A model generated the notes under the pieces. That model saw nothing but the letters and a program-made list of their open reading frames with translations, ran no database searches and had not been told where the DNA came from. From contig CM026570.1 in assembly GCA_015143295.1 (NCBI GenBank), positions 5,480,047-5,544,046 on the forward strand: a stretch of DNA of 64,000 nucleotides, read 5' to 3'. The position numbers and the translations under genes were made by a program. This document shows positions 10,629-33,421 of the stretch, one piece after another (positions within the stretch are counted from its first letter, which is position 1; the number at the start of each line of letters is the position of its first letter). This stretch comes from Tetracentron sinense. Lineage: Eukaryota > Streptophyta > Magnoliopsida > Trochodendrales > Trochodendraceae.

Positions 10629-13600
10629 ATGTCTCGAAAAGGGTTGATGGAGCAAGATCTAAGCAAGCTTGATGTGACAAAACTGCATCCACTCTCACCT
10701 GAAGTAATTTCTCGCCAGGCTACAATAAACATTGGTAATTTCCGCGCTTATTAAATATCCAACTCAGGCCTTCAGTTTTTTTTTAAAATCAGTGTTAGCA
10801 GTTCTTCCTCATTGATTTTTAGTATACCAATGTCTTTATCAGCGTCCACATAAACGCCAAGGTAATTTGAACAAAATTCCAATTCTTAGGATTGGGGATT
10901 GATGCATTTTCCCAAATTTATTTTCCCAGGCACTATTGGCCATGTGGCACACGGAAAGTCAACAGTTGTAAAAGCGATATCCGGTGTTCAGGTGATTGAT
11001 TTTTGTATTTTTACATCTGATACTTATTGTTTTCATCCAAATGATTCATTTGCGAAGGGGTGGGCCAATGCGTTAGGACTTCCAGATGCGTGAGGCATAA
11101 GACTCAAGGCATGAGTTTTAAGCCTCATGTTCTTTAATAAAAGATTAATTGGAAATGAGAAAAATTGCAGGAAAATTTAGAGAAGTAAAAAAAGCATTTT
11201 AAATGATTCAATCATCACACCAAAAGAAAATGTAAGAGAGGCAAAGTGGCAAACAGAAGCTGCAATCTAGACATTCCTTTTTTTTTCATTCACATTTAGA
11301 AAGAAATGATGTTTTCCAAAAAAACAGAACAAAAGAAGTCATGAAAATATTAAATTGTAGGTCAGTGCCTCAGTGGCTTTAAATCCCTTTAAAATCTATT
11401 TGGGATCCTTAAATGTGAATTGTGAAATAGAGACTTGAAGGGGTGTTGAAAATCTATATGTGTTGCACTTAATAATGAAGTGTTAGTTTAAATAGATAAA
11501 CAAAAAGAGAAAAATTTAAGCATCCGGTATGTGGCTTAGAACCCTATTTTTGGTTAATGTATGATGTACAAGGCTTATACATAAGGTGAGCCTCAAGGCA
11601 TGAGGCGTGCGCCTCACACTTTAAGGTGTGACCCTCAAGGGATTTAGTGTCTAAGACTGTTTGCTACTTTGGTAACAATACGGTACCTAAATATTTTAAC
11701 ATAAAAGATTTTACTTATGAAATAGTAACTTCAAGGTTACCTTTTCTTTTAGAGCTTATTGTGCTAAAGCGAGTAGACGTTTATTGGCAGACATTTTTTT
11801 TGATCGGTGTGTTTATTTGCGGACATTGATAGATGATTAACTTAAAACGGACTTTTATGTCCTTAATACTTTCTACAAATGCCTTTTATGTCTATAATAT
11901 TTTATCCAAATGCCTATTCTATTCCTCCCATAGTTCCAAATATCGGTATTGGGTGCTAGAAGTCCAAAACATGATACATATCGGCGTATTGTACTGTATC
12001 GGATGAATACGGTGGAAAAAATCAGGATACGCTAAGAAACGCTTGGGTATGCAAGGAAAAATTTAGATACTTTGTATAAAACTTTTTAAATTCAAATCTA
12101 AGCTAAAAACAAACTAAATGAAGGCTAAGAAACATGTATGAAAATATAAACCATAACCATGTAGCCAAGTATAGAAATACAATCTAGATATTAAAACCTT
12201 ACATTCAATGAGTTAGATAACAATGTATTGAATTACAATCATATGTTATAAGCTTGAAATTTTTTTTGCCGAACTTTTGGGTTTTGGTAATGTTTTGATA
12301 GTAAAAGTTATGAAATTTTAACATTTGAGAAATACCTTATCATTTGAAAGTTGAAATTTTGACTTAATAATCTACAAATTGCGCTAAAAAAAGGATTTTG
12401 TTCTTGAAGTAGAAAGTTGACTTTTTATTCTTCAGAAATTTGGATCTAAGATAATTTTATTGAATTCAAATGTGGGTATGACCTTATTTATATATCAAGC
12501 ATTTTAAGTAAATGAACCATTTACTTATATAATATTTTATGTAAATAAGTTGTGTGTATCGGGTCTGTGCTGTGGATCTTAGTGTAAATTGAATGAGAGA
12601 AAAAAATGTAACTGAAAAACCCCTGTACCGGCCTGATACGGGAAATTTTTTTCCAGCGTATCAGTATACCGGGTAGCTCCAAATAGAATACGTATCTGCC
12701 CGTATCAGTCGATACGTACCGGAATTTTAAACCATGATCCCTCCTATTACAAATACCCGTGATTATCTATATGTTTTACTGAACAAGATATAATAATAAG
12801 AGCTTTTTTATTCCAAAAAGTTGATTTGACCAAACATCTTGTAATTAAGGAACAGAGTTCTATTGATATTACCGATGTTTGTAAATTTTTTTTTCTAATT
12901 AGTAGTTATGAAAACATGTTGAAGATTATTTAGAGAAAAAAAGACGTTACATAAAGTTGCCTCAAGATGATAAAGAAGCAAGTTGTTGACTACGATTTGG
13001 TCTCGTTTCTTGCTATGTGAGTAGAGATTGTATAGTAGCTTTTGGTTGGATAGAGTGAATCATTATATATTTTTCCAGCCTTTTTGGCTTTTCATGTTCA
13101 CCTATCGTTAAATTTATCTTCTACACCCTTCTTATTAATGCATAATCTCTTTTTATTGCTAAAAAAAATTAGAAGGAGCAATTTCTCCACTTACAACAAA
13201 AAAAACCCAGTTATAAACAAAATAAAAAGATTGTTCGTATACGGGATTCGGATTCATACTCCAAAGAGTAGAAAGAAAGTAGGAGTTGAATAATGGATAA
13301 TACCTATGTTTAAGCAAATGGATGATGTTTGCGTTAGGATTCAGACTCCTAAGAGGAGAACGAAAGTAGGAGTTGAAATATGAATAATACCTACGTTTAA
13401 GCAAACGGATCATGTTTGCGTTAGCTTTGCAGCAAAAGGTTATGATTTTGAACTTTCTTTTGGTATTATGGGTGTCAAGATAAATAAACTGTCGTTGACT
13501 CCTACTTTGTTTCTTCTATTTGGAGTTTGAATCCAATTCCCATATATAAACGTTTATATCTTTTGTGTCTTATGAATTAGCTGCGCTTAAATTAACAAAA

Positions 13601-16600
13601 CTTTTGTATCTATTTAATTAATTATTGTCATTGGTCATTAAAGTGTATTAGCTACTACTCAAGCTATTGTAAGAAATATGTAACCTAGAAGATAGTCCAC
13701 CAATTATGTTAGTTCAATAAATCTTTATACTTGAATATGAAAGTAGGCCTTCATGGGGTTGTTGTTTATCTGCAGACTGTCCGTTTTAAAAATGAGCTGG
13801 AGCGTAATATTACTATCAAGCTTGGATATGCTAATGCAAAGATTTACAAATGTGAAGATGAACAGTGCTCTCGACCTATGTGCTACAAGTACGGTGATTT
13901 CCTAGAAATACGGTTGTCTTTTTGTTCTTGTATGGCTTTTCATGGTTACATTCAAATTATTTTTTTCAGGGCATATGGAAGTGGAAAAGAAGATACTCCT
14001 CTATGTGACGTGCCAGGGTATGAGAATAGTAGGATGAAACTGTTGAGACATGTATCTTTTGTAGATTGCCCGGTAAGGTGTTGGTCATTTAAAGGTATTT
14101 GTTTATTTATTGTATAATGATAGGCCATATGATGACGATATAATCATTAGTCAACATCTTTTATAGGTGATATTATGAACCAATGCTTTTGAATTCATTA
14201 GTTTCCTGCAATAAATAATTATTGTTTTCTTTAACAATGCTAATTATTATCTCTGAGTTTGATTTCATCATATCCTTTGTGAGTGGTGTTATGATCTTAG
14301 AGTTTCGGATCTATTAGTTTCTTGCAAAAGATAGTTGTTGATTACTTTAACATTTCCATTCATGATTCATCCTTGGAAATCAAGGGTAGAATTGCATCAT
14401 GAGCTTTTTCTTGCAAAAGATATTTGTACTAGCAGATACCCCGTGCATCGCATATGAATAAAAAAAAAAAATCTTTATCCAAAAAAAGAATAATAACAAA
14501 ATAGAATATATTAGAACAACAATTCATAAGGATCAATAGAAAAAATTCTAATCAAAAGATAAACATTATGGAAGTGTCAAGATTTAAACAGAAAAATGAA
14601 TAGATATAATCATAATTTCCAATCCAAGGGTAAGTAATTGTCCATGTGCCTCACTATGATGGTGGGGCTTGCCTCCCTAAACATCAAACAAAAATGAATG
14701 GGCCCTATACCCCCAAAATTTCACTGATCTGAAAATCCTAACCACTTGACTGATGAATGCTTCCTTGTTTCCATTGCCTGTGTTGGCGCCACCTCTAGCC
14801 TTCCAAAAGGCCAACCCACACTGTTTTTGACAGGTTTGGATTACACAGGATATACACAACAATAGTAATAGAGATAGCAGCCTCAAGAAGATCAATACAT
14901 TGATCTCCCATCGCCTTCAGTGATCATGTCTTTGAAAGCTGCACCACTCAAAATCATAGACAGCATGTGCTCTTGATGTGGTACAATGACATCCAGCAAG
15001 TATGGCCCATGGGTATCCAACATCTTCTTGATCACCTCCCTCAGTTCACACTTCTTTGTTAGACGGACAGCTGGTAAATCATAAGCTTATGTAAACTTCA
15101 ACATGTCTGTGAATATCTGACTCGTTCGATGGATTTCGCAAATATATGTGTGCTCCATTAGCCTTATAGAACCGATCCTCCCATTGAACAACATGCATGG
15201 TCTTGACGGGTAGATTCTTGAATCGAATTGTTGCCAATTCTTGGACATTCATGGTAAAACCGTAAACTTCCATCCTCATCAATGCCAACTACAATTGCAT
15301 TGGCTTTGGCAACAGCAGCCCCGATTTCCGTATGCAACCCAGTTCAATTACAGGGTCACATTCATTTTTATCAAATCCCATAAGGCGATAACCCCATATG
15401 CAAACAAAACCCATTAAACTAAACAACCCTTTTCACATGAACAAAACATCAAACACTACATGAACAAAATATCAAATACATTAATACCAAAACCAATTAT
15501 AATAAAAAGCTAAGAATGCGTATGGATGATAAAAAAAGAAAAACCATATGTAGTCATTGATCACAAGTTCACAAAGTCATAAAAAAAATCTAAAACTTAA
15601 ATCAGGTGAGATTCGCACCCAAAAGACAAAAGAATTAAATAAGAACATTTTTCATGGATATATGGTACATCAAACAAAACAGCATTGAGTTCGATCCTCA
15701 CCAGAAGCTCAGTCTATCATAGAACATGCACAAAAGAGCATTTGGTATTGCACAATGCAAAACTTCTATATAATTGTCCCAATTCTTGGTCATTGTTACC
15801 AAAAAATTTGAATCCCTAAAGAACAATTAGTAAAGAAGGATTTTTGGACTTTTAAGATAGGAAGATTTAAGTAGACTTAATTTTCAGAAACATCTTTATT
15901 AGTTGTGCTGAGGTAGAAAATTTATGCACGAGACAATTAAATTCGTTTTAGTAATGGAAGAGAAATCTCAGTTTCTTTGGTGTATGGTTTAGGGCAGTGT
16001 TCTTTGGTGTATTGGTAGCAAATTTGCATGGATACCTTTGTTTTCATCTTAATCTTGCGTGGTTAGTTCTGTGAATTTTCTCGCTGATATGTTTTCTTAC
16101 ATTGTGCGTCTCTTCCTTTCTTATAGGGTCATGATATTCTCATGGCTACCATGCTCAATGGAGCCGCAATCATGGATGGAGCATTACTTCTAATAGCTGC
16201 CAATGAGAGCTGCCCCCAACCTCAGACTTCCGAGCATCTTGCTGCTGTCGAAATTATGCGTCTCCAACACATAATTATCCTTCAAAACAAAGTTGATCTT
16301 ATTCAAGAAAATGTAGCCATCAATCAGCATGAAGCAATTCAGAAGTTTATTCAGGTTAGTTGTCTTGTAACCATTATGTGATACGTATAAACAAAATATA
16401 TCTGATACAAGTATATGTTCATTTTACCAATTTCACTCTGTTGGATTAAATTGCTGAATTGTTTTTCTTTATCCAGAAAACTGTTGCTGATGGTGCGCCA
16501 GTGATACCAATTTCTGCACAGTTAAAGTATAATATTGACGTTGTGTGTGAGTATATTGTTAAAAAGATCCCCATCCCAGAGAGGAACTTCATCTCACCGC

Positions 16601-18263
16601 CGAATATGATTGTAATCCGATCTTTCGATGTGAATAAGCCTGGGTCTGAGGTCGATGAGATAAAGGGTGGGGTTGCTGGTGGAAGCATTCTCAGGGTATG
16701 TTTCTTGTTAGCTTTAAAAAGATGAAGAACTAAGGTATATGTGAAGTAATACACATGCAGTTGGTTGGCCCACAATATTTGAGGTTTTTCACTTGGGAGA
16801 TCTACTATGCCGCAAGGCGGATGATCCACTATACCCATTTTCTTCTTCTTTTCTTTTACCATCCCAGAAAACCCAATGGATTGAATAATTACAGTCATCT
16901 ACGAGGGTGGAATTTCAATGTATGGGATGCTTGTTTGACCTGCCATATGGTGAGTCTAATTCACTTACATGCACAATATGTGTACCGATAAGATTGGGAT
17001 TCTCTTGAATCCTGGGTCCTATGTATCTGTCATGCTTAACAACAAATGCAGTCTTCTGGAAAAGAAAGGTTTTTGGAATCTCAGATCTCTTATTTATGAA
17101 TCAATATTGATCAAATTTGATATGCAGGGTGTTTTGAAGGTGAATCAATTCATCGAGGTCCGCCCTGGGATTGTTGTAAAAGATGAGAATGGTAACATCA
17201 GATGCACACCGATATATTCAAGAATAGTGTCGTTATTTGCTGAGAAAAATGAGCTGCAATTCGCGGTGCCGGGGGGTCTCATTGGGGTTGGCACCACTAT
17301 GGACCCCACTTTGACACGTGCTGATAGGCTGGTGGGACAGGTTCTTGGTGAGGTTGGGTCGCTCCCTGAAATCTTTGTTGAACTCGAGGTAAGCAGCCGA
17401 ATCTGCAACTTATCTTTTACCAGTTTGATTTTAGAGAAAGTTACCTGGCATTCACTCTTCTGTTCGGTAGAAGCTGTGAATTATATGCACATCAGCATAT
17501 AAACATGGCACGCATCAGGATTCAGTATTGAGGCGAACAAAACATGGGGGTATCATGATCATCTAGGCTTTCTCCTTTGCTACAAGTGCATGGCTTACTG
17601 TTGCAGTATCACTTTCGACAGATGGGATGGAATATCCAAGGGTTGATTTTTGACCCAAAGAGTCTTGTAGACTAGAAATTGCATATTGGATCCCAACTCC
17701 TTTTTATATAATGGCTCCTTGTTTTCCTGCAAATGTGGGCTAGATTTCCTCTACAAATCCTAGTATTAGGTTGCTTATTCTACAAATAATTTGCTCAGCC
17801 AGGTTGCCCCTGGTTAATTAGGGCAGTGGGGTTTGAGCTTCATACATAATGTGTTGCCTATCATCATCGGCCCACCAAAAAGAAAAAAAATGCTATTTGT
17901 CATTGCTAAACTTAGCTGCAATGCTGAACTCATGTGTTTCTGTCCTCCCAACTTTTCCAGGTTAACTTCTTCCTGCTCCGGCGGCTTCTGGGAGTGAGGA
18001 CGAAGGGCACTGAGAGGCAGGGGAAAGTCTCAAAGCTGACAAAGGGAGAGATACTGATGTTGAACATAGGATCCATGTCAACAGGGGCTCGAGTAATTGC
18101 TGTGAAGAATGATCTGGCTAAGCTGCAACTCACTTCTCCTGTGTGCACCAGCAAAGGGGAGAAGGTTGCGCTTAGCAGGCGAGTTGAGAAGCACTGGCGC
18201 CTCATCGGGTGGGGCCAGATTCAAGCTGGAACTACCCTTGATGTCCCACCCTGCCCCATTTGA
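10629..18263 (+). CDS. Translation initiation factor eIF2 gamma subunit (8 coding exons)
   Basis: This is the GTPase core of eIF2, which brings initiator Met-tRNA to the 40S ribosome in the cytosol. Coding exons: 10629-10734, 10930-10991, 13776-13888, 13970-14072, 16127-16354, 16477-16695, 17128-17388 and 17961-18263. All junctions are GT-AG, and the phases join to one frame of 464 aa, the usual plant length. The G-domain motifs are intact: G1 GHVAHGKST (39-47), DCPGH (126-130), NKVD (182-185) and SAQ (217-219). A cysteine-rich zinc-knuckle-like stretch lies at about 84-115. Domains II and III follow, ending DVPPCPI. The start codon is in the family's standard N-terminus ([15 protein letters not shown]). 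A non-coding first exon may lie at 6125-6260. Introns 2 and 4 are long (2.8 and 2.1 kb) and hold repeats and a gene relic. No disabling change was seen; I expect an active gene. Confidence 0.96.
11080..11650. mobile_element. Inverted-repeat element in eIF2-gamma intron 2
   Basis: The left part (GCGTGAGGCATAAGACTCAAGGCATGAG) and the right part (AAGGTGAGCCTCAAGGCATG to CACCTTAAAG-type sequence) form diverged inverted repeats about 500 bp apart. There is no coding content and edges are approximate. It looks like an old MITE. Confidence 0.4.
11939..12736. mobile_element. hAT-like MITE, CATAGTT/CATGGTT ends
   Basis: It opens CATAGTTCCAAATATCGG and closes with the inverse of CATGGTTTAAAATTCCGG. 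The flanks ATTCCTCC (11931-11938) and ATCCCTCC (12737-12744) are an 8-bp duplication with one change. Inside are many GATACG/CGTATC words that can pair. It lies in intron 2 of eIF2-gamma and resembles, at its ends, the elements at 34068 and 63340. Confidence 0.7.
13245..13425. repeat. Direct tandem duplication of about 86 bp
   Basis: Two neighbouring copies share CATACTCCAAAGAGTAGAAAG / CAGACTCCTAAGAGGAGAACG, then AAGTAGGAGTTGAA, AATACCTA(T/C)GTTTAAGCAAA and ATG(A/T)TGTTTGCGTTAG. It is intronic DNA of eIF2-gamma and carries no gene. Confidence 0.7.
14420..14460 (-). mobile_element. Helitron-like 3' end signature
   Basis: On the minus strand this reads GCGATGCACGGGGTATCTG, then CTAGTAC. A short GC palindrome followed by CTAGT is what Helitron 3' ends look like. 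No 5' end was identified, so the extent is unknown. The AT-rich A-run beside it (14461-14471) and the following 200 bases hold no gene. Confidence 0.3.
14892..15345 (-). pseudogene. Acetolactate synthase (ALS) C-terminal relic, antisense in eIF2-gamma intron 4
   Basis: ALS (AHAS) makes acetolactate for branched-chain amino acids in plastids. Read on the minus strand, the remnant starts near the thiamine-diphosphate region ([18 protein letters not shown]), continues [35 protein letters not shown] and NPSNE, and reaches [30 protein letters not shown] and a stop at 14892-14894. It is about the last quarter of the protein. The conserved LLNNQHLGM segment just before VVQWED is missing. There are at least two frame changes (near 15250 and 15085). 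The N-terminal part is absent. Plant ALS genes usually lack introns, so retroposition cannot be told from DNA duplication. It is not translatable but could yield antisense RNA to the parent gene if read in the minus direction. Confidence 0.85.
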
Positions 18264-18900
18264 GTAAACACAAGGACAGGTAAAAAAGGAAAAAAAAAGG
18301 AAAAACCTAAGCTAGTAACACAGCCAACTGAGAATTAAGAAGGATGTGGGAGGGGAGGCAATTCTTAGGAACAATTTTTGTTAGGTGGAGAAGAAAACAT
18401 TGATGGATGCATATTGTGATTGTTTTGTGTTTCGCCTTATTTGTTGCTTTGGCCTGAGTAACACAGCGCGTATTTGGGCAGCTTATTTAATGTTATCTGC
18501 AAAATGACCTTATGATATGGTGGTGGCTTCCCAAACTTGTTAAAATCATGGCTCTTTTGTTTTCGAGCTCATCTCCTTTTGCATATTAAGCGCCTCTTTG
18601 AAGCTACCCGTAAACCTGATTTGTAAGGCTTACTGGGAGCAACAAGAACTGCACCATTTCAGAAAGTTGGAGTCCTTTTTGTGAAGTAGGGCCACTGGTC
18701 TTGCCATAGATTCTCCATACAAAAGACTGGTCTTGTATCTCTGCTTTTCCAGCCCTGATAAACCAGAAACTGGTGTATCACGCACAATGGACACGCATGT
18801 GTTTCTGGACAGACCTTGGATTCCCTCTAATCATATTGTGATGCTTTGATTGTTCAGGATGTGGAATGAAGCTGGCGAGCGCAGGATTTGGTTTAATCTG
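18264..18900 (+). other. 3' flank of eIF2-gamma, probably 3'UTR
   Basis: T-rich and GT-rich sequence follows the stop codon directly. It has no second gene and no clear AATAAA in the first 300 bases. The 3'UTR most likely lies in the first 300-500 bases. Confidence 0.4.
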
Positions 18901-18952
18901 AATTGATTACTAAGAAAACGGACGGTCGAGGAGATCACAGCTGCGTATGCAT

Positions 18953-19154
18953 GTGCAATTTGCTACATCATTATCTCATTTTATGCCAATATTCTCATCA
19001 ACCCCATTATGCACAATCTTTCCAATAGAACAACACCAGACCATGTGTGCATCTGCAATTTGCTACATCATTATCTCATTTTATGCCAATATTCTCATCA
19101 ACCCCACTAAGCACTTAATCTTTCCACTAGAACAACACCAGACCATGTGTGCAT
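18953..19154. repeat. Tandem duplication of about 100 bp
   Basis: Two copies (18953-19052 and 19053-19154) share GCAATTTGCTACATCATT, TTTATGCCAATATTCTCATC and AACAACACCAGACCATGTG. The few differences between them suggest a fairly recent event. The DNA from 19155 to 19440 holds nothing recognisable. Confidence 0.85.
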
Positions 19155-19440
19155 CGATAGCGCAAAGATTAAGTTTTGAACTTAGAATCCATTGAAACGA
19201 TCTCCTCCACCGATTTAAGGGCGACATTATATTGGTTGACATTTCCTTAATTAGCCCCAAAATTAATATATAATTGTAGGAATGTATTAAATATCTAGGT
19301 ATTTATGACCAAGGAGAATGCCAAACGTGTTCTCAAAAAAGTGTTTCAAGTTTCAACTATTCCATAAATGAGGCCATTATTGGGGCTAGCATTCCCTTTG
19401 AGACCAAAGTTAATGAACCCAATTAAGCCCAAGTAGTTGC

Positions 19441-19610
19441 CAGCTAGTTTAGTTGGTAAAGTCTCTTGGCGTCGCACCAGAGATATGAGATCGAATCTCA
19501 CCTACATCAAGGTTGGGGGTTTTATTTGAGGGGGAGGGTTACGCGATACCTTATTGTGTACCCTGGCCCATAGGTCCATGGGGCTTCTAATTGAAAACCC
19601 CCCCCCCCCC
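19441..19610 (+). mobile_element. tRNA-derived SINE, longer copy
   Basis: The segment opens with an A-box-like TAGTTTAGTTGGTAAAG, followed 40 bases later by a B-box-like GAGATCGAATCTC. These are the two internal pol III promoter elements of tRNA-type SINEs. The body GTCTCTTGGCGTCGCACCA matches the fragment at 4659-4761. Downstream, GGTCCATGGGGCTTCTAATTG leads into a run of about 22 C, which is unusual for a SINE tail. Target duplications were not found. Confidence 0.55.
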
Positions 19611-19958
19611 CCCCCCCCCCCAAGAAAAAAAAAAAAGTGAGAACCCAATTGGTGGACAAGCAAAAAGCCCGGAACGAGCAAAATGGGCTGATCACATCAC
19701 CCCTAACCCGTGAAAATCCCAGCCGGGTTTGGTATAAAAACAAATGGACCATCCCAATTCACGATAGACCGAAGTTACGAACCCGATTCTTAAAATTTTA
19801 AAAAAAAAACAGGAAAAAAAATACGAACCCCCCAAACTCCTCCAACCCTAGAAAAGCCCTAATTCAAGCCTCAGTGTTATCTTCTACTAGCGGCTCCAAC
19901 CGAGACGAACCTAGATCTTTCTCTCCAACCGAGACGAACGAAACTCCGATCCGGACCG
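19565..19958 (+). promoter_or_regulatory. RPL22 promoter and first non-coding exon
   Basis: Site-II-type words (GGCCCA near 19567, TGGGCT near 19684) and telo-box-like words (AACCCTA and GCCCTAA at 19848-19864) stand just upstream of the leader. This pairing is typical of plant ribosomal protein promoters. The leader has an 18-bp phrase twice (CTCCAACCGAGACGAAC, near 19896 and 19924). It ends at 19958 with the donor GTACGT; the acceptor is at 20064, nine bases before the ATG. Confidence 0.6.
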
Positions 19959-20073
19959 GTACGTAACAGAAATACCTATCTGCATCTTTCACAAGCTCAT
20001 GTTAGCAACTCCAATTCGTGGATTTACTGATCTGCGGTTGTTGATTTTTCTGTGTGAATTACAGAGGCAAAAA

Positions 20074-30645
<10,572 letters not shown>

Positions 30646-31100
30646 AGTTCTGGATCAATTTTCCTTCTAATCTGTCTTTTACTTCTTCATTCTTCATCTT
30701 AGATCATCCTTTGCCTTTTTTTATCAAAGTCTGAAGTTATCTCTTTGTTTAGGGTCGTCTGTGATACTTTTTGAATTTAATGCTGTCATGAAATTTTGTT
30801 TTCTGATAAGTAGATATCTTGCTTTCGGAATATACGAAGACTATTTACATTTTAGAGTTTGAAAAAGAAGCTTTTCTATAATTGGCCCTTTTTTTTTTGC
30901 AGTTTAGGGTTAGGGGGTTAGTATCTGCTCTAGCAAAGTAAGAGAATGTTAAATGGTAAACATTTTTTCTTCGTATCAATATTGGTTTGCTTATCTGATT
31001 TGATTATAGTAGAGCACAATATTGTGAGTTCTAGGTAATTTAATTTAGCACAAGCAGGAAGTACACCTTGTGAGGGACAGTGTGTGCTGTCAAAGGTGGA
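30646..31100 (+). other. RPL22 3' flank
   Basis: T-rich sequence just after the stop (30646-30850) is the likely 3'UTR. No separate gene was seen. Confidence 0.5.
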
Positions 31101-31109
31101 AGGAGGCTC

Positions 31110-31510
31110 TGCACTAGGGCTTTCAAATGGCCCGACCGGGGCAGGGCAGGGCTTAGATCTTACTGGGCCTGGTCCTCATTCATTGGAGTCAAGCCCTAGC
31201 CCTAGCCCTTGAAGGGCCTGAACTGTTTAGGCTCAAGCCCTATTCTTAAGAGCCAGGGCAAGGGCTGGGTTAGGGTCGGGCCAGGCCTAAAGAATAAAAA
31301 AATATATCATAATTCAGCAATTTTTTCAAGCTTCAACATTGATTGCAAACTTGATATACAACCTTCATCCTTTATTTGGACTTGGAATCGACAATTCAAC
31401 CAAAAGAGCAACATGATGGAGTATGACAGAGTTTTAGTACTGTTCTTAGTCGGACTTGGAATCGACAATTCAACTAAAAGAGCAGCATGACAGTATAGCA
31501 TGACAGTATG
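31110..31510. repeat. GGGC-rich low-complexity element plus an 80-bp tandem duplication
   Basis: 31110-31290 is built from GGGCC, GGGCAGGG and AGCCCTAGCCCT words, resembling the inside of GGGTGTA/TAGGG-type hAT MITEs. At 31377-31500 the phrase GGACTTGGAATCGACAATTC, CAAAAGAGCA and GAGTTTTAGTACTGTT occurs twice. An open reading frame over this duplication is only a result of the repeat. Confidence 0.55.
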
Positions 31511-32125
31511 ACGGAGTTTTAGTACTGTTAGATAGATTGTTAGTGTGAATATGCCCTTTAATTGTTAGTATTAGTAAATTTATATTTATTTACATTTATA
31601 TTAAATAAATGATAAAATTTACAACTTACACGTGGTAACATTAAAATATTTTAAAAAGAGATTATAATATTAGTTTGTTACACATACACACAGCAATCTT
31701 ATCCTCTATTAGATTTAAAAAAAAAACATTATAAGTTACTATATTAAAAAGATTTTAAAAATATACTACACTAAAGTGATACTATAAGCTACTATATTGA
31801 TTTGCACATTTAAAAAATGATTTTTAAAAATTCAAAAGTCAAGTTTGCGTTTGGTTTACGCTTACAATAAATAATTTTTAATTTTTTTTTATATGATATA
31901 TGATTATTTATATAAAATTGATATATGGTATAAATTTTTTTTTATACTTGGTATTCATGATTTAAAACTTGTAACCATATACAAATCTAAAACATACAAA
32001 CATTGGCATGTCATTTTATATGAAACATAATGCAATATTAAAAAATAAATATTCATATTTAATTAACAATTTTCGTAATAAGTATAATCTAATAAATTAA
32101 TTATTTCTTGCGTCTTATTTAACCC
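31511..32125. other. AT-rich intergenic DNA
   Basis: About 75-80% A+T, with no gene, RNA or clear repeat ends. Confidence 0.5.
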
Positions 32126-32265
32126 ATATCGACTTGAGTTCGCTCGGTTTCATCTATGTTCGAGCTTTACTCGACTCGGTTTGAATCTACTTGGTTACTT
32201 GAGCCCGGATTAAATTATTAAAAAAAATATTTTTATTATATATATAACAATATATAATGATTATA

Positions 32266-32313
<48 letters not shown>

Positions 32314-32540
32314 TTTATTTTATATAATATTCAAGCTGAGCCTCAGCCGAACTGAGCCTCAATTGGGTCGAGCTTTGAGCTGAGCCGAATCAAACAGGCC
32401 TTGGCTCAGGCTTGAATATATTTTCAAATTCAAAAAATAGCTCGGCTTGGCTCAATTGAGTCTATTTTTTGAACTCAAGTCGGGCTTAATCGGGACGAGC
32501 CGAATTTCGAGCTAGTGCGGTTCGGATACACCCCTACTTG
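32126..32540. mobile_element. hAT-like MITE rich in GAGC words
   Basis: The right end reads GGTTCGGATACACCCCTA, matching the TACACCCC end of the element at 54301-54740. The body consists of CTCGGTTTGA, GAGCTGAGCC and TTGGCTCAG words that pair with each other around an (AT)n run at 32264-32308. The left edge is not fixed, and no duplication could be read. Confidence 0.5.
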
Positions 32541-33050
32541 TGCACGTGATCGAAACACTTGTAGGGGAAGAGACTCGTCTTTCAACCGCATACCCTATAG
32601 TGCTTTCTAGTCAAATACTAACCGTAAATGTGGATTTTTGTGGGTACGGAATCGGCCCAACCATTAGCCTAAACCAATAGCCTACCATATTGGAACTACG
32701 CCTCATCGAAAAAAAAAGAGAAGGGGCTAAGTCCATCCTCTTTTTATATAACTCAAAAAGTGTCACAAGTGGCATTCTTAGTAAGTTTGAAGACACGTGT
32801 CAAGTGCCCAATAAATAGGAAAAAAATATCAATTCTATTTTTAATATTTTAATTTAAAAAATCTTAAAAATATTTTTTAAATATTTAAAATATAATTAAT
32901 AATTTTTTTTCTAAAAATCAAGGATCGGTGAGTGAACCCTAGGGGTGGGTGAATCTTAACCATAGTTAAGGGGTGTCAAAAGGACACGTTGTGACCTCAG
33001 GTCATAACCGGATTTGCCGCAGATGATTTTGTTTCAAAAGGGAAACGTGG
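32541..33050. repeat. Fragments of the CCCTAGGGGTGGGTGAATC family
   Basis: The phrase GAACCCTAGGGGTGGGTGAA, then CTTAACCATAGTTAAGGGGTG, at 32930-32970 recurs at 62765-62815. Related versions occur near 9400, 35890, 41600, 42790, 44300 and 47420. It marks a high-copy MITE family in this genome. No gene. Confidence 0.5.
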
Positions 33051-33052
33051 GA

Positions 33053-33421
33053 TGAAAGAGATCGAATCACAACCAATTGCGATTGGATTCGGGGAGAGTT
33101 CAATCACACCCACAAGTCACCACATGTTCTTGTTAATCCCAATTAATCATGGTTAAGATTCACTACCCTTAGGGTTCAATAATCTAACTTTTGTTTTTAG
33201 AAAAATCTTTTAAAAAAACTTTTAACTCTAGTTAAGAATTTGTAACCCTTAGGGTTAATTTTTATAATTATTATTTTCTAAAAACTAAGGTTAGATTGTT
33301 GAACCCTAAGGATTGGTGAGTCTTAACCATGGTTAACTGGGGTTAATGGGGACAAGTGGTGACGTGGGCACGATTGAACTCTCCCCGAATCCAATCGCAA
33401 TTGGCTGTGATTCAATCTCGG
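33053..33421. mobile_element. MITE of the CTTAACCATGGTTAA family, complete arms
   Basis: Long arms pair: GATCGAATCACAACCAATTG, CGATTGGATTCGGGGAGAG on the left and the near-exact inverse on the right (CTCTCCCCGAATCCAATCGC, CAATTGGCTGTGATTCAATC). Inner phrases TTAACCATGGTTAA and AGGGTTCAATAATCTAAC also pair. This is the best-preserved member of the family, broken copies of which are scattered through the window. No coding content. Confidence 0.65.

Noticed and set aside
13245-13425. CRISPR-like repeat
   Set aside because: Two adjacent direct copies with no unique spacers, in a plant intron.
16446-16898. 150-codon open frame on the minus strand
   Set aside because: It is the antisense shadow of eIF2-gamma exon 6 and its flank. 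No domain or codon signal of its own.
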